The notes under the pieces were generated by a model, which saw nothing but the letters and a program-made list of their open reading frames with translations, did no database searches and had not been told where the DNA came from. Position numbers and translations under genes: made by a program. Shown piece after piece: positions 1-12,208 of a stretch of 64,000 bases of DNA (within the stretch, counting starts at the first letter, position 1; each line of letters begins with the position of its first letter). Source of the stretch: Limnanthes douglasii subsp. nivea (taxonomy: Eukaryota > Streptophyta > Magnoliopsida > Brassicales > Limnanthaceae); the NCBI GenBank assembly GCA_036936605.1, contig JAUPFV010000004.1:88686334-88750333 (forward strand), given 5' to 3'.

Positions 1-2511
1 TTTCTTCCTTTGAGGTAGCAAGGTCTTTCTCCAGACCGGACAGTTTCTCCTGGAGGTCTTTGATGGTTTCCTCTAAAGTGGTGACTTTGGTGGTGCTTGT
101 CTTTTGGCTTCTCTTCAACTCCTTGTTTTATTCTTTCAACATGGCAGCATTGGAGGTGGCAGTGCGAAGGTCTTCGGACAGCTTCTCCTTGTCAGACTTA
201 AGGTCTTTGATGATGTCTGCCTGACTTCGAACTTGTCTCTCCAACATAAGTACAGGTTGCACGTTGCTTAACAAGGAGTGGGCTATAGCATCCCTTTCAC
301 TAGAGACAATAAAAGTCTTACCATTAAAATTGACCGTGTTGGAGCTGCTCGGAGGAATGTAAGGCCCTGCAAAGTCATCTCTGGGGAGATTGAGGAAGTA
401 TTCACCAAGCTCACTAAGACCTGTGATGTCTACTCCATCAATGTTGAGATCTCCCCCCTCAACGTCATCGGTGTGAAAGTCCCCCGGAATCTCTTCGGCC
501 TGTGTTGGGTCAGAAGGCTCAGCATGGAAAGAAGGCTCCGGAGCCCGGAGAGAAAGCTCGTTTCCCTTAGAAGTCTTTTTCTTCTTCGCCTCCCGTCTGC
601 GCCTTCGCTTCCCTGTTTGCGATTTCTCTTGGAAGCCCTTGGAGGTTTTGGGAGATTCGTTTCCTGCCTTTTAGTCTCTTGCTCCACTACTTGCAAGAGA
701 GCGGCATCAATCTGACTCTGGGCTGGCCCCTCCGGGACTGTTGGAGCATCCTTCTCAGCATCAGCAGGGTTGGCATCACCCACCACCCTTTTTCCCTTCT
801 TCTTCTTGCCTTTCATCTTGCTCGGGGCTTTGGCCCGGCCTGGCAGGACGAGTGTCCCATCTGGTTCATGGGTCCTCTTGAGCACAACATCTGGAGAAGG
901 CTGGGTGGTGAGCTCCTCCTAGGTCAAGTCTCTCCGACCCGTGGTGTTCCACAGGTGAGACCTTGCCAAATTTCCACTAGTGAAAGCATCGTGGAATCGG
1001 ATCCCCCAGTTCTCAGCAGCCCAGACATTAATTTTGCCACAAGTGACTTGCCCGGCTTTCAAGTGGTCACTAAACTCCTTGGGCAGTTCTGCTAAGACAA
1101 AAGTAAGACAAATTAGTATAAACTAAGTCCAAAAAGAAAAGACAAGAGAGACAAAAATAAAAAGGTAAGATGCTTACGGTCACTCCTCCATCTGCTTCTA
1201 AGGAGGCTTGGGTTCTCTCCGGATTTTATCTTCTTGCCATTCTCCCAAGCACCACTGACAAATAGGAACTGAGTCCTCCAATTCCTCTCTGCCTCCAGCA
1301 AATCGTCCACCGCCTTGAAGTTATCCCCCATATTAAAGTGTTAGAAGGGGATGTGATGGTTTCTACACAGGCTAGCCACTGCAGCAAACTCCTCGATGGG
1401 CAGAGGAATCCCGGACAGCCTTGATGCCATGATGCATGACATAAGGGTATACCAAGCGTTGGGGCTCAGCTGGCTCGGACAGAGTTTGATCAGATGGAAA
1501 TATCTGACAATCTCTGGGTCTAGTTGGAACTTGAGCCCCCAGTTGAACAGCTCTGTGAACATGACCACCTCACTCAACTTGCAGTCCATGGGGGTCTCCG
1601 GATGTATAGGAATCCTGATCTTTACATTCTCTAGAATGCCCCATTTCGAACGCATCCTGCCCAACTCAGCAGTGTGGATGAATGCATAGTTGATTTTTTA
1701 TAAGGAGAGAAGATAATTGACGATGACCTTGTGAAAAAAAGGCCCTACTTTTCCTTCTAGGCTCTCCGGCAGATCCGGATGCCTCAAGTACAACTTCTCC
1801 TTGCCCTTGTCCTTCTTGGCAACTATTTCTTTGCTGGTCTGACCGGAGGGCTCATACTCAAACGGGGCCTCTTCAACAGAGTCCTCCATCACTTCCTCCA
1901 TGATTATTGAGGGGATTTCAACAGCTGTAGTGGGGGGAGGGTTCAAACTTGACTCAACCTTATCTCCGGACTGATGGGCCCCAGTGCCCCTTTGATTTCT
2001 GCTCTCCGGTAGAATGTTTGGGACAGAAGTTTCTGGTTGAAGGTTTGGATTGGAGCCCTCCGGTCCGGACAGCCTGTCCTTAGGGGCTTTAATAGGCACC
2101 TCTGACCCGGTGCTGCTATCCTTTGCCCTCGACCTTGAGGGAGTGTTTCTGGTTCCCTGGCCTTTAACCAGCCGGCCTTTCCTCTTTTCAACCAGCTTCT
2201 CAGGAGAGTGCTCCGTATCCGATCCCATTGCAATAAAGGGAGAAGGTTTTCTAAGGCTAGTGACTGTAACTCCTGGCTCGACAGCAGGCACCGATTCCTG
2301 AACTGAGGAACTAGAGATTATAGGGGAGAGGTTGGTTTGAAATAGTTTTCTGGGCTTAGTACCTTTGGAAGAGGACGAGCCTCGATCTGACTCGGTAGCA
2401 GAGGTATTCAGTCTCTCAACAGGTGAGGTGGGTAACCCTGCTGCGATCCGTCTCTCTCTTTCGACTTTTTGAGCCTTCTCCAACTCAGAAAGGTTGAGCC
2501 ACCCGCCTTTG
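1..2511 (-). pseudogene. Tat-type gypsy additional ORF (Transposase_28-like), copy 1, broken
   Basis: Read on the minus strand this is a relic of the accessory protein also seen at 18390-20800 and 43250-45760. Order: Ser/Pro/Glu-rich disordered N-terminus (about 2483-1750), a domain resembling Pfam Transposase_28 'putative gypsy type transposon' (about 1750-1180; PETPMDCKLSE, LSPNAW and MGDNF motifs), a small intron, a second block (PKEFSDY-type start near 1085), a Lys-rich linker (KMKGKKKKGK, about 800) and a coiled coil reaching position 1. Breaks: in-frame TAA just after the LPESLEGKVGP block (about 1697), TAA before HFNMGDN (about 1340), and frame loss elsewhere. Homology to the other copies stops at about 2511, where the left inverted arm begins; no LTR lies there, so this is a rearrangement breakpoint. 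Family assignment is from motif memory. The biochemical function of this accessory protein is unknown. Confidence 0.75.
1089..1177 (-). other. spliceosomal intron in Tat accessory ORF, copy 1
   Basis: Donor GTAAGC begins at 1177 and a pyrimidine-rich tail ends in CAG at 1089. The position is identical to introns in the two other copies: after the RSRW block and before the LPKEFSDY block. Removing it restores the reading frame across the junction. Confidence 0.7.
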
Positions 2512-2659
2512 ACAAAACCAAATCATAATAATAATAATATTCCAAAATGTAATAATAAAATTATAATCATACTTCTTATAATATTTTAAAATCATAATAT
2601 ATATTTTATATATAATTAATTTATAAAATAATATTTTTACCATCAAGTATAATACAAAA

Positions 2660-3470
2660 TGGATTGGTGTGTCATAATTATTAGCGTGTAAGTGTATACA
2701 AGATTAAGATGGCAAAGAAACAACGTTTACAAAAACTCCAAATACAAGAGCTTACACAATACTCTTACATCCTCTCTATTTTTTCAATGAAGAAATGTAC
2801 TAAGTACTTTTTCTTATAATCTTTGTTGCACACTTTACAAAAGTTGTATCTCCTTACTCGAAGTCCAAAAAACATTATTTAAAATGTTTAGTGCTAATCT
2901 CTTTAAAAAACATAATGTAACAAACTTCGAATAGAAATGACCATTTATGTTGCAACAAGGAGTAACTTATCATGTCTCCACAATAAGATAGATATAACCA
3001 CTCCTACTGACACTTTCAACCAACAGTTACAATTAAACAACTCAAGTTCATAACGATAACCATTTGGGCAGTGCAAACGTTTTCTCGTTTGTTGTCTTCC
3101 AAACCGAAGCAATCTTCACCTCGTTTGAAGGCCCCCAAGCCTATGATCTTGCTCGACTTTACCAATGTATTCCCTACCGAAGCATCCAATGCATTTGCCA
3201 AAGGATTTCTAGTAGATGGACTTTCTCGGTTTAACCAGTGACTTCCTAGTCGGAGTAACCAATGACTTAGATAATAATATTATGGTATAAGAAGTTGTTC
3301 ATTTTAACCGAAATGTTCGAGACCGAAGCAGTGAATATCTTAACCGAAGCAACTGACGCTTTAACCACATCTAAACCTATACAGTCGATGCTTTAACAAT
3401 TCCTAGACAGATGCAGCCGATGCATTTTATCATTTAAGCTTTAACCCACAAAGTCAAAACCGTACCAATA
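2660..3470 (-). repeat. copia LTR-like segment (solo LTR candidate), left arm
   Basis: The stretch resembles, in the same order and orientation, the LTR of the decayed copia element at 23690-24822 (shared blocks around the 'tatacaagattaagat' type start and the 'aagtcaaaaccgtacc' type end). No coding region is attached, which suggests a solo LTR. It is paired with 37190-38085 in the right arm. The outer AT-rich tail (2512-2660) belongs to the repeat family also seen at 38100-38320 and 58290-59050. Confidence 0.55.
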
Positions 3471-3525
3471 AAGATATATCGGTTATTATCTCGACCAACC
3501 TGTAGTTTTAGTCCATCCATATTAA

Positions 3526-3936
3526 TAGAGCTGTTATCGGGTTGGGTCGGTCCGGGTTTGGACGGGACCGAGACCGATTCGGTAAGCTACCGGGCGGGTC
3601 GAGCCGGACCGCTAAGCGAAGGGAGTCAAATATTATGGACCGGGACCGGCTCGTTAAGAATCGAGTCAGTCTGGTCCGACTCTTAACGGGCGGGTTTGTT
3701 AGTTTATCATAATTTTTTTAGGGTTTTAGTTAAAAATATACATAGATTAGGAGAAACAATTATATATTTCCCTTATCAGGCTGGTTACCGGGCGGACCGG
3801 TCCAGACCGGTAAGAGAGTCGGTCCAAAAATTTGGCTCCCAACCCGCTCCCTAAGCTATCCAGACCGGTCTCGGGCGGGCCTTACCGGTCCGGTACCGGG
3901 CGGGTTAACGGGTTGGGAGGCCCCCTAACAGCTTTA
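3526..3936. mobile_element. hAT-type MITE, 411 bp, 8-bp TSD CATATTAA
   Basis: Terminal inverted repeats are TAGAGCTGTTA at the left and TAACAGCTTTA at the right (one mismatch), the form typical of plant Ac-like hAT elements. The interior is rich in CGGG/CCGG subterminal motifs with no coding capacity. It is flanked by the direct 8-bp duplication CATATTAA at 3518-3525 and 3937-3944. The corresponding position in the right inverted arm (near 37115) has a single CATATTAA and no insert, so the empty site is preserved in the same window. This element therefore arrived after the inverted duplication. Confidence 0.92.
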
Positions 3937-4028
3937 CATATTAATAAAGATATAGTTTGATCGTTATTTTTTTAAACATTTGAGAAAATTAAAGAACGGA
4001 TTTATCTCTATTTTAAAGCATAAAAACA

Positions 4029-4034
4029 TTTATT
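4029..4034 (-). terminator. possible poly(A) signal AATAAA of the peroxidase gene
   Basis: The first canonical AATAAA downstream of the stop codon lies about 190 bp away; the same hexamer is at 37025-37030 in the right copy. Plant poly(A) signals are loose, so this is only suggestive. Confidence 0.3.
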
Positions 4035-4224
4035 TATATAAGAATATGGAACACGGATCAGTACTTAAGTTTTCAAATGAAGGTCGGTAGTTAAGTTTAT
4101 GGAAATCTCATCATCACTACGTATCTACTAAACGCCAATGAAACATAAATTGATATCAAAATAATTAGAAGCTTGCGCGGAACGAAACAATAAAAGAATA
4201 AGATGTGAAGTTACATGAACGAAT

Positions 4225-5401
4225 TTAATTAATGGAAGAACAAATAGTACGGATTTCACCATTATCTCGGGACTTGACGCCAATATTGCCCATCTTCACC
4301 ATGGACCTTCCGAACTGAGAGTTGAAGGCTGAGGGTTGCATGAAACGCTGAACAATATTGTTGGTAGAACGGTCGGTCCACAACTTTTGATCTGACTCGA
4401 GGACTCCACGTCCGTTTCTCAAGTTGTTGAAGAAAGATGAATCAAACCTGCCGGGACTAACGGTGTCCAAGGGCACACGGGTTGATCCGGCCCCATTTTG
4501 TGGACAGATAGTTCGGAGTTGAGCCAAGAATGCAGGACTGATGGACGGATCAGCTCCGTTTCCGGTGGTGGTGAAGTTGTTGAGTCTGTAGCTGAAGAAT
4601 TGGCAGGCTGTAGTTCCAATTGTATGGCCACCTATAGACATTGATAAATTTAAATTTAGTTGTTAATTTAAAAATATGAAATATATGTAATACATATATA
4701 TATATATACATACCAACAAGAGCAACAAGGTCTTGTGTGTTAAGACCGAAGGCTGCAAACTTCTGCTTCTGGATTTGAACTGAGTCGGTAAAACTTGGGA
4801 GATTGTTAACATTAGAAGCCAAGGAAACTCTCCCATCTTTTCTTCCAGTCGGTACTTGCCAACTTTGTCCCCTTGTCTGCATCCATGCATTGTTAATTTT
4901 ATTAGTATTCGAATTCCATATATATATAAACCAATAGTTAGAAGTAGACAACACCAAAGCTAGCTAGTTACGTTCATTTTTTAAAAACTATTATACAAAA
5001 AATGATGTTATTACCATAACAACCGAATCCCGAGCAGCCAGAGCTAAGATATCAGCACATGAGACAACACCGGGGCATTCTGCTTCGAGTCTTGTCTTCG
5101 CATCATCGATAACTTCAAAACCTCTGAGTCCCAGGTTAGGACCGGCTGTTCTTTCAGTGTTAGGTCCGGCAATGAGTACGGAGGCATCGCAACCCTCGAC
5201 AAAACAGTCATGGAAGTGCATCCTTAGTATCCCGGGAGCTATGCTGGGGTTTGTCTGGAAATGGGATTGGACGGTTGCCCTAACAATGGATTCGACACGA
5301 GGGCAGGTGCGAGAGTAGAAGCCTAATCTGGTGGTGGGGCGTTGGCCTTGAACCAACGTGGCAAACAAAAGAGATAGAAGAAACAAAGCAGCCATCTTCA
5401 T
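4225..5401 (-). CDS. class III secretory peroxidase, peroxidase N1-like, intact three-exon gene
   Basis: Secreted haem peroxidase (plant class III, EC 1.11.1.7 family), which oxidises phenolics with H2O2 in the cell wall or vacuole. Exons are 5015-5401, 4714-4876 and 4225-4631, with GT-AG introns 4877-5014 (phase 0) and 4632-4713 (phase 1). The product is 318 residues, normal for the family. Visible: signal peptide about 1-19 with Gln20 as likely mature N-terminus; distal motif HFHDCF with catalytic His64 preceded by Arg60; proximal haem ligand His186 in GGHTIG; all eight conserved cysteines (33, 66, 71, 109, 115, 193 and two in the C-terminal half). The [15 protein letters not shown] C-terminal region and DGEIRTIC end match peroxidase N1/PER-type proteins. 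The start chosen is the first in-frame ATG (MKMAALF), about 105 bp below a TATA box. No defect was seen. A second copy at 30483-36834 is destroyed. Confidence 0.95.
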
Positions 5402-5505
5402 TTTGGTTTCTTTAAGAGAGAGGGAGAGATAGAGTGGTGAGTAGTATGAGTTGGAAAAGGTGATATTATGACTTGTGTGATTGGAAGATGGATAGAGAAA
5501 CACAT

Positions 5506-5512
5506 TTATATA
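5506..5512 (-). promoter_or_regulatory. TATA box of intact peroxidase gene
   Basis: TATATAA on the minus strand, about 105 bp upstream of the ATG, giving a predicted 5' UTR of roughly 70-80 bp. It is identical in the right copy (30372-30378). Confidence 0.7.
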
Positions 5513-5538
5513 GTCTAAGATATTTAGATGCCTAGAAA

Positions 5539-5544
5539 AGTCAA
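5539..5544 (-). promoter_or_regulatory. W-box-like TTGACT upstream of peroxidase
   Basis: TTGACT (WRKY-binding core) lies about 30 bp above the TATA box and is preserved in the right copy. Stress-responsive peroxidases often have W-boxes, but a single hexamer is weak evidence. The rest of 5545-6004 is AT-rich with no further element recognised. Confidence 0.35.
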
Positions 5545-6004
5545 AGGGAGATCACAAGAGAACAAGTAAGCGAAGCCGGCTACAGTAGCCTTTTCGTGAA
5601 TGTCATTTGATTGGTTCAAAACCGCGTGCTCACTTCGCTGGCAACTAACTGCCTACTTCGGCTTGTTCTATTTACACTCTTAAGCTAATATCAACCCTAA
5701 CTAATTTTGCATATCAATTTATTTTCATCGACACTACAAATAGTATCTAATGCGAGTCTCTGTAATAGATACTAATACTTATATTATTTATAATAAGACT
5801 ACTCCAATTAATTATAATATTATTATCTTAAAATACAAATAGGTTCCAGTTTTGAAATGAAAAAATATATGGCAGGACAGTCGAAATATTTTAGGGATAT
5901 ATAAAATACGCATATGATGGACGAGACATTACGGGATTGATAACATAGAATATGATGACTGGGTTGCAAACAATCAACGACTTCTTGGATGACTTTACAA
6001 CATA

Positions 6005-9000
6005 ATGACCCCTCAAGAATCAAACCAGCTTATAGATAAAAAAATCTCCAAATATACATGGGACATCATAGTGAGGATTTCACGTTCTCAAACAAGATCT
6101 AGGATTACCTTATTTAAATCAGAATTTCAAAGAACCATGAAAGATAACTCTACAATGGAGGAATACCTAGGAAAAATGACACACTTTACTTATAATCTAG
6201 CTTCTCTTGGATCCTCTATTTCTATGGATGACCTTATCTCACATTTTTTGGCTGGATTGGATTCAAATTATACACCTATAAATGTTAGCTTAGCTGACAA
6301 AGAGGTCAAGAATTGTCTTGATCTTCAAGCTCTGCTCCTAACTTTTGAGAATAGACTTGATCAACTCAGCAAACTACAAAATTCTTTGACAAATTTGAGT
6401 ATGGTTTCAGCAAATTACTAAGCTAACAAGTTAGAGATTAAATTCTCAAACAAAATAATAACAACTCAATGAACCTATATAATGGTTTGCTTAAGGTACA
6501 ATGCAGAGGCTAGAGAGGAAGAAACTTTAAAAATTACTATAACAATTTTAGAGGTAAACATAACTAAAGAGGCAGAGGAGGAAGGTTTAACATCAACAAA
6601 CATACATGTCGAATTGTGGTGAAGTATTTGCATAGTGGTTCCTATTGCAATTTTAGGCATGCTCCTAATGTAACGGGACAAAATCCTACAAGACAACACA
6701 TAAATGAGTCATATCACAATGCTCTTCCAACCTCACACGAGCAAGGTTGAGGTGAAAATAAAGGGTATCTTGATAGTGGTTTTAGTGAACATGTCACTGG
6801 TATCTCAGGATTGATGACTCAAAAGGATGGCGATATATGCAAAAAATCTATAACAGTATGTAGTGGTGAAAAATTGAGTATAATGCATTTAAGTAGTTCA
6901 ATTATTTCAACCAAAATAGACTAACAAATTAAACTAAAAATATATTTTGTATTTTGCCAAAATCAATAAGAATTTCCTATATGTATACCAGCTAACCTTG
7001 ATTAATCATGTTTATCTTGAGTTTCATAGTTTTGGATTATTTGTGAAAGACAAGGTCACATGGAAGATCGTACTTACATGAAGAATTGAATATTCCATTT
7101 AGAGATTGGAGGAACCACCTGTTTACAATCAATCTATATATAAAGTTTATGGTCGTCAACCTAATGTATCTAGCGTTTAGATATTTCCTAGTAATTATAA
7201 TTCTCTAAAGCATGAGTGACACAAAAAACTAGTTCATTCTTCTAATAGAATCATGTCTATTTATTTTATAATAATATAATCTTCTTGGATTATGAGTATA
7301 TGAAAATTGTTTTGTGATAATTGCCAATTGGGAAAATCACATTCTTTGCTTTTATTCTAATTTTGTGTCACATTCAACTAATGTTCTTGATTTAATTCAC
7401 TGAGATTTATGGAGACCAACACGCATAGAGTCCTCATCACGCTATAAACACTATATTTTATTTTTTGATGATCGAACTAGATGCATCTGGTTGTATCCTT
7501 TAAAAAATAATAGTGATTAATTATCAGTTTTGAAGATTTTAAAATATTAATTTTACTAGATATTCATATATACAATTCTGAACATCTTTACTGTCAGTTA
7601 TGATCTTTAATTATCAGTTATGATCGTTACTGTCAACAGCTAAATATTCATATATACAATTCTGAACATCTTAACCTCACACTTCTGCTCAAAATGATAG
7701 ATCATAATGGAAGCACATGCATGTTGTTGAAAAAGGCCTAACTCATCTAACTCAGTCCAATTTACCATACAAGTTCTGGACAAAGGCTTTTCTCACTTCT
7801 GTATACCTAATTAATAGACTGCTAACCATAGTCTTGCAAGATTCTACATCTTTTGAAAAACAAATTGGTCATAAACCTAAATATTTGTTGCTAGGAACTT
7901 TTGGTTGTGCTTGATTTCCATGTTTAAGACCCTATTAACGAAATAAATTTCAATAATATTATATCAAAGATGTGTTCTTAAGCTATAGTGATGTTCACAC
8001 ATGATATAAATTTCTTAGTCCTATTGGTGGGGTTTGTGTTTCAAGAAATATTATTTTTAATGAGGAAGAATTTTCTTGTTTTTAGGGTTCTTTAACTTTT
8101 GACACACAAAGACAAATATCACATAACCATTAACCAAATAATGACGGCATGCTGACACAAGAAAAATATTTGGCTACACACACAAAAAACATAATAAATT
8201 TAACACAATCCCTAATAATAGATATACCTCTTGCACACCCAAATCATCCTACCCAAACACAAGTCACTCTAAACAATCATCATATAAAAACTAGAGCCAA
8301 GTTAGGTGTCTCTAAACCTAATGTTATATACTCATGTAATACTCTTTTTACTACTGTTTTTGATAAAGAACGTACTTAGTTTTTAGAGGCTTCTATTGAT
8401 CCTAATTGAGATAAGGATATGAAGGTGGAATATGATGCCCTTATAGCTAATCATGTTTGGTCTTTGATTTCTTGGACTACTAATATGAATTTAGTAGGTT
8501 GTAAATGAGTGTATAAGCTAAAATATAATCTTTATGGATATATTCAGTATAAAGAAAGACTTGAGGCTAAGTGGTTTCACCAAAGACTTTTAGTCTATTA
8601 ATTGAAGTTTCTACAATTAAACATGTTCTAACTCTAGTTGTCTCAAAGGACTCAGATGTGTGACAATAGATATTAATAAAGCTTTCTTAAATGGTGTGAT
8701 TACTGAACAAATTTGTATGGTTCAACGATAAGGGATTATTAATATTAAACAACATTCTCATATATATCCTCTACATAAAGAACTTTATGGATTGAAGCAT
8801 GCTCCACGCGTTTGGTAGTCTATGTTAAAAGACACATTGCTTCTGTGGGGTTTTAAGAAATCTAAAGTTGATTACTCTTTGTTCTTTTATTCCATCAAAT
8901 AAGTGGCTATTAACCTATTATTCTACGTAGATCACATAAATGTTTTTAATTAATGTACTTTCCTAGATGAATAGTTTCATTCAGATACTTAATTCTACTC

Positions 9001-9270
9001 TTTCTCTAAACTATATGGGTTTGTCTATGGTTTTTCCTAGGAATTAAAGTCTACCGTGATGATATTAGTTTTTATTAGACTCAAAATAATAATTTTAAAG
9101 ACTTATTGGTCAAGTAAGGCTTATCCACTACAAACGCTTGCCCCACTCCAATGCGTGTTAGTCATTCAATCTCTTAGTCTAATAGAGAACCTCTTATGAG
9201 TCATACAAGGTAAATGAGCATTTTAGGTTCATTATAATATATCTTCATATACAAATTATCATATAAAGGA
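6005..9270 (+). mobile_element. decayed Ty1/copia element (copia A), left arm
   Basis: Plus-strand relic of a copia gag-pol. A gag fragment is open at 6005-6421 (MTPQESNQ start; resembles the copia-type gag domain). It is followed by a remnant of the Cys/His-rich region (6480-6690), a protease-like DSG near 6775, integrase C-terminal similarity at 7700-7930 (FWTKAFLTSVYLINRL) and reverse transcriptase similarity at 8400-9130 (VGCKWVYKLKY). Many stops and frameshifts separate these, the 5' end of gag is missing and no LTRs were found. It lies head-to-head with the peroxidase gene, about 600 bp upstream, and was duplicated with it (26610-29879). A local duplication at 7560-7680 ('tatatacaattctgaacatct'-type block twice) is seen only in this arm. 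Confidence 0.8.
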
Positions 9271-9517
9271 AAAGCAGATAAAACCTAACTTTAGGGTAGA
9301 CGAAACTCGCAAGTTTAAGAAAACGTATTTTAATTCAACAAAAACTATCTTAGAAGTAGGCTTTTGAGAGCTTAAATAGATTTTGTTCCAAAACCCTAAA
9401 CCAAAATTATAGCAAAATCTGAAATCCAATAAAACATAGCCTAATCAAATATGGGCTCAATTATATTTTCTTGGCTATATTAAAAACAAAATCTAGAATA
9501 TATCAAAAATTATAAAG

Positions 9518-9895
9518 AAAAAATACAAAACAATGATTTATAGCCCTTAACAGTGAGTTTTAGGGTCCAAACTTTATGAATGGGTCCTTTAGCCTCCGTC
9601 ACATCTCAAACAGTTGACGGGCTCATTAAGATCTTCGATTTGAATACTTGTAACGCCCAAATTTGATAGTTGTGGACTTGTAAAATGACATCATTAACCC
9701 CGTATGAAAAACCTGAAAAAATAATTTTGATGTGTTTTGAAGAAATGTTAATTATGTGTATTGAGGAAGTGGAGTTATGTGTAAAGGTTGGTTTTGGTCA
9801 GACAAAAAAGACACTAAACACATTGTTATGATATTGGATACACCAAGCTCGTATCAAACAATTTTAGGTCGTCTATGTCTACATAAAATAAAAGG
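9518..9895 (+). mobile_element. gypsy PR-RT linker fragment (direct repeat with 42270-50030)
   Basis: A short decayed piece of a Ty3/gypsy polyprotein. The translation near 9780-9890 contains the DTPSSYQTILGR-type block found between protease and RT in Tat elements. The sequence matches 42270-42413 joined to 49790-50030, so here the site is uninterrupted while the other copy carries a Tat insertion. 9404-9517 is AT-rich filler with no call. Confidence 0.6.
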
Positions 9896-10429
9896 AACAA
9901 CTTACATTTTATACAGCCATAAATAAAAAATGTAAAATATTATGATAGGAAGTTTTGTCGAAAGTTAGTAAAGTACGAAGTAAATAATAATGTTAAAAAT
10001 AATCTATGAAGAAAATTTTATGAAACAAAAGAGATATAAAAAGAAAATAAAAATAATTACGAACTTAGTTGATGTGGTAAGAATAATTGTAAAGCTAAAA
10101 GAATATGGAATAAAGTAAAATCACACGCGCATAATATGTTTCTTGAAGGTTAGACAAAAAAATCTCGTATTCAACTTTGCTTTTCATCAATGTTTTGTTG
10201 GATTTCTTTAATAATCCATACGTTTTCTCCACATCATTAAGCTCTCATTTAAAGGAATTCAATCTTTCTCTAAATAAAAATGGTGAGACATCTTTTGAAT
10301 GACTTTTTCTTAGCATGAACTAATATGTCTAGCCCATAAGCATTCCAAGGTTTAACACAATTGAGGCGAGTAACTGTTATATCATCAGTGCTAGCAGTAA
10401 TCCTGGTATTCTCAACAATAACGGTTCAT
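9896..10429. other. AT-rich stretch absent from the second repeat copy
   Basis: In the paralogous block this interval is replaced by a copia relic (50031-54450). The minus strand of about 10270-10430 has a short open stretch with ordinary-looking composition (VENTRITASTDD), but no family was recognised and stops surround it. Confidence 0.4.
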
Positions 10430-12158
10430 ATATACACATAGTTAGCTCTTCTATCATTCAATATCCTAAAAAAGTTTTATAATGTAAATAAAAGAGAATA
10501 TTCATTATTTCATACTCCAAGAACAACATAAGATAATCTATTTGAAGTCATGTTATCATGATCAAGTTCACATTAATTTTGGGTAATAATAATATAAATT
10601 GCATAAGACGAGAAAAAATAAAATAAAGATAACAATTTTGATATAAAAAATAAGAAGTACATAACACATTTCATTTTATATGTTTGTCTATCGTCTTTCA
10701 AGTTGTATGAATCCTTTCTGATTAAAAGATTCATAATGACTAATAATAAAGAAGAAGATTATCTTCCATAAATGATCAGAATCAGAAATTTTATAATATA
10801 GAAAAATCTACTTGATGCTATATAGTAGGATTGAGTTTTGGAAACCTTAGAGAACTTATATTAGTTAAGGATGTCTTTATAAGTTATAGGAATTTTGCAA
10901 ATATCAGCATAAACCATTACAATAATTAGTCTTTTTCAACCATTAGGAGTAAGTTTTACGGAAAAATATACATGAGTTGAAAGAACTCAGTTATTAAAGT
11001 ATGAAGATGAAATATAAGTCTCTAGTTAAGTAAGTTTTCGAAAATACAAACTTCATATCCTTTACCTATAATGTGGAAAATATCTTTGTTTAGGAAAACA
11101 AATGACTTCTTCATCACAAATGTCCTGTGTATACTTTATATTACTTAATTCAGATTTGTCTGCATAAGACTAAGGTTTTGGATGTGTCTAAAGAAACGTT
11201 CAAGAAATTGGAGATCTGCTTCTACATCTTTACAGAAAATCACACGGCGGGCATAAAATTTTATTTTGATTATATGATAACATAGTATTTGATTTAGAGG
11301 TGGAGTGAATTTTACATCATTATTAATTTCTATTGGTTTGCCAAAAAACAATTTTTCCCAAAGGAGTTAGGTAAACAAAAATGTCTTTTAACCTAAATTT
11401 GTTGGGAAGACATAGTATAATCATGTCTATATTTTTATTGCACGAGTTGGTATAATCATTATCTGAATCCTCGAACGAGCCACCCAGTTTGTCATTTTAA
11501 TTATCAGACTGGTGAACAGACATAGTATAAGAAAATAAAATCCAAGGGATTCACTGCTTTTACCTCTATTATACAAATATGATCTACTTAGATATATAGT
11601 GTTTCGAAAAGAATAGAAAAGATAAATAAGAAATGTAACTTTTATGAAGTTCAGAGATATCAAGAGATGATGAACGAATAATAGCTCGGTAAACTAATTT
11701 TGTATTTTTTATAAATGTATAATGAGAAATTTAGAGAGAGAAAAATATATATTACTGAAAATTAAATTTATTGGTATAATTTATTTGTAAGTATATAATT
11801 GGAAATGATATATGCTAACATTAATTAATAAATAATTACTTAAAAATAAATTTTACATATTATTTAATATATTATTATTATTATTATTTATCTTATTTTG
11901 TATAGTTTATAGTCTCGGACTTATATTAAGTTTATCTCGAACAAAATCAAATCAAAATGAATCGGATCAGTTTCAAAATCTGGTTGGACAAATATCATCA
12001 CCCGCGACTATTATGTTATAATTTATACATTTTCATTGTAAATTTTATATCTAAGATATAAAATAAATTAATCGAGGCTATTATGCTATATATTATAAGC
12101 TAAGCTAAGCTAATATGTAAAGTGTAAAATAAATTACTCTATGTAAATGGAAACACAA

Positions 12159-12161
<3 letters not shown>

Positions 12162-12206
<45 letters not shown>
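12162..12206. repeat. (TA)n microsatellite
   Basis: About 45 bp of perfect TA repeat. The paralogous site at 56601-56617 has only about 17 bp, so the locus is length-variable between the copies. Confidence 0.97.

Positions 12207-12208
<2 letters not shown>

Larger units (their letters stand above)
2512..9403. repeat. left arm of large inverted duplication
   Basis: This segment is the reverse complement of 26476-38190 apart from arm-specific insertions. Paired landmarks: peroxidase start codon 5401/30483, peroxidase stop 4225/36834, copia gag frame 6005-6421/29463-29879. Coordinate sums are constant (35884, or 41059 once the copia insertion in the other arm is counted), so there is no net length change from 4225 to 6421. 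Divergence is not uniform: almost none at about 3950-6750, a few mismatches per 200 bp at about 6750-7200, and roughly one in ten at 8000-9400. The outer end abuts the Tat relic at 2511; the inner end lies near 9403. Mixed elements and gene inside are listed separately. Confidence 0.9.

Noticed and set aside
278..1095. Plus-strand open frames at 278-715 and 679-1095
   Set aside because: They are shadows of the minus-strand accessory ORF, whose sequence matches two other copies.
3016..3201. 61-codon minus-strand frame in the left arm
   Set aside because: It lies in LTR-like sequence and the right arm counterpart (about 37530-37715) breaks the frame.
5402..5503. Upstream extension of the peroxidase frame
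   Set aside because: It starts with GTG at the TATA box, upstream of the expected transcript; the ATG at 5401 begins a typical signal peptide.
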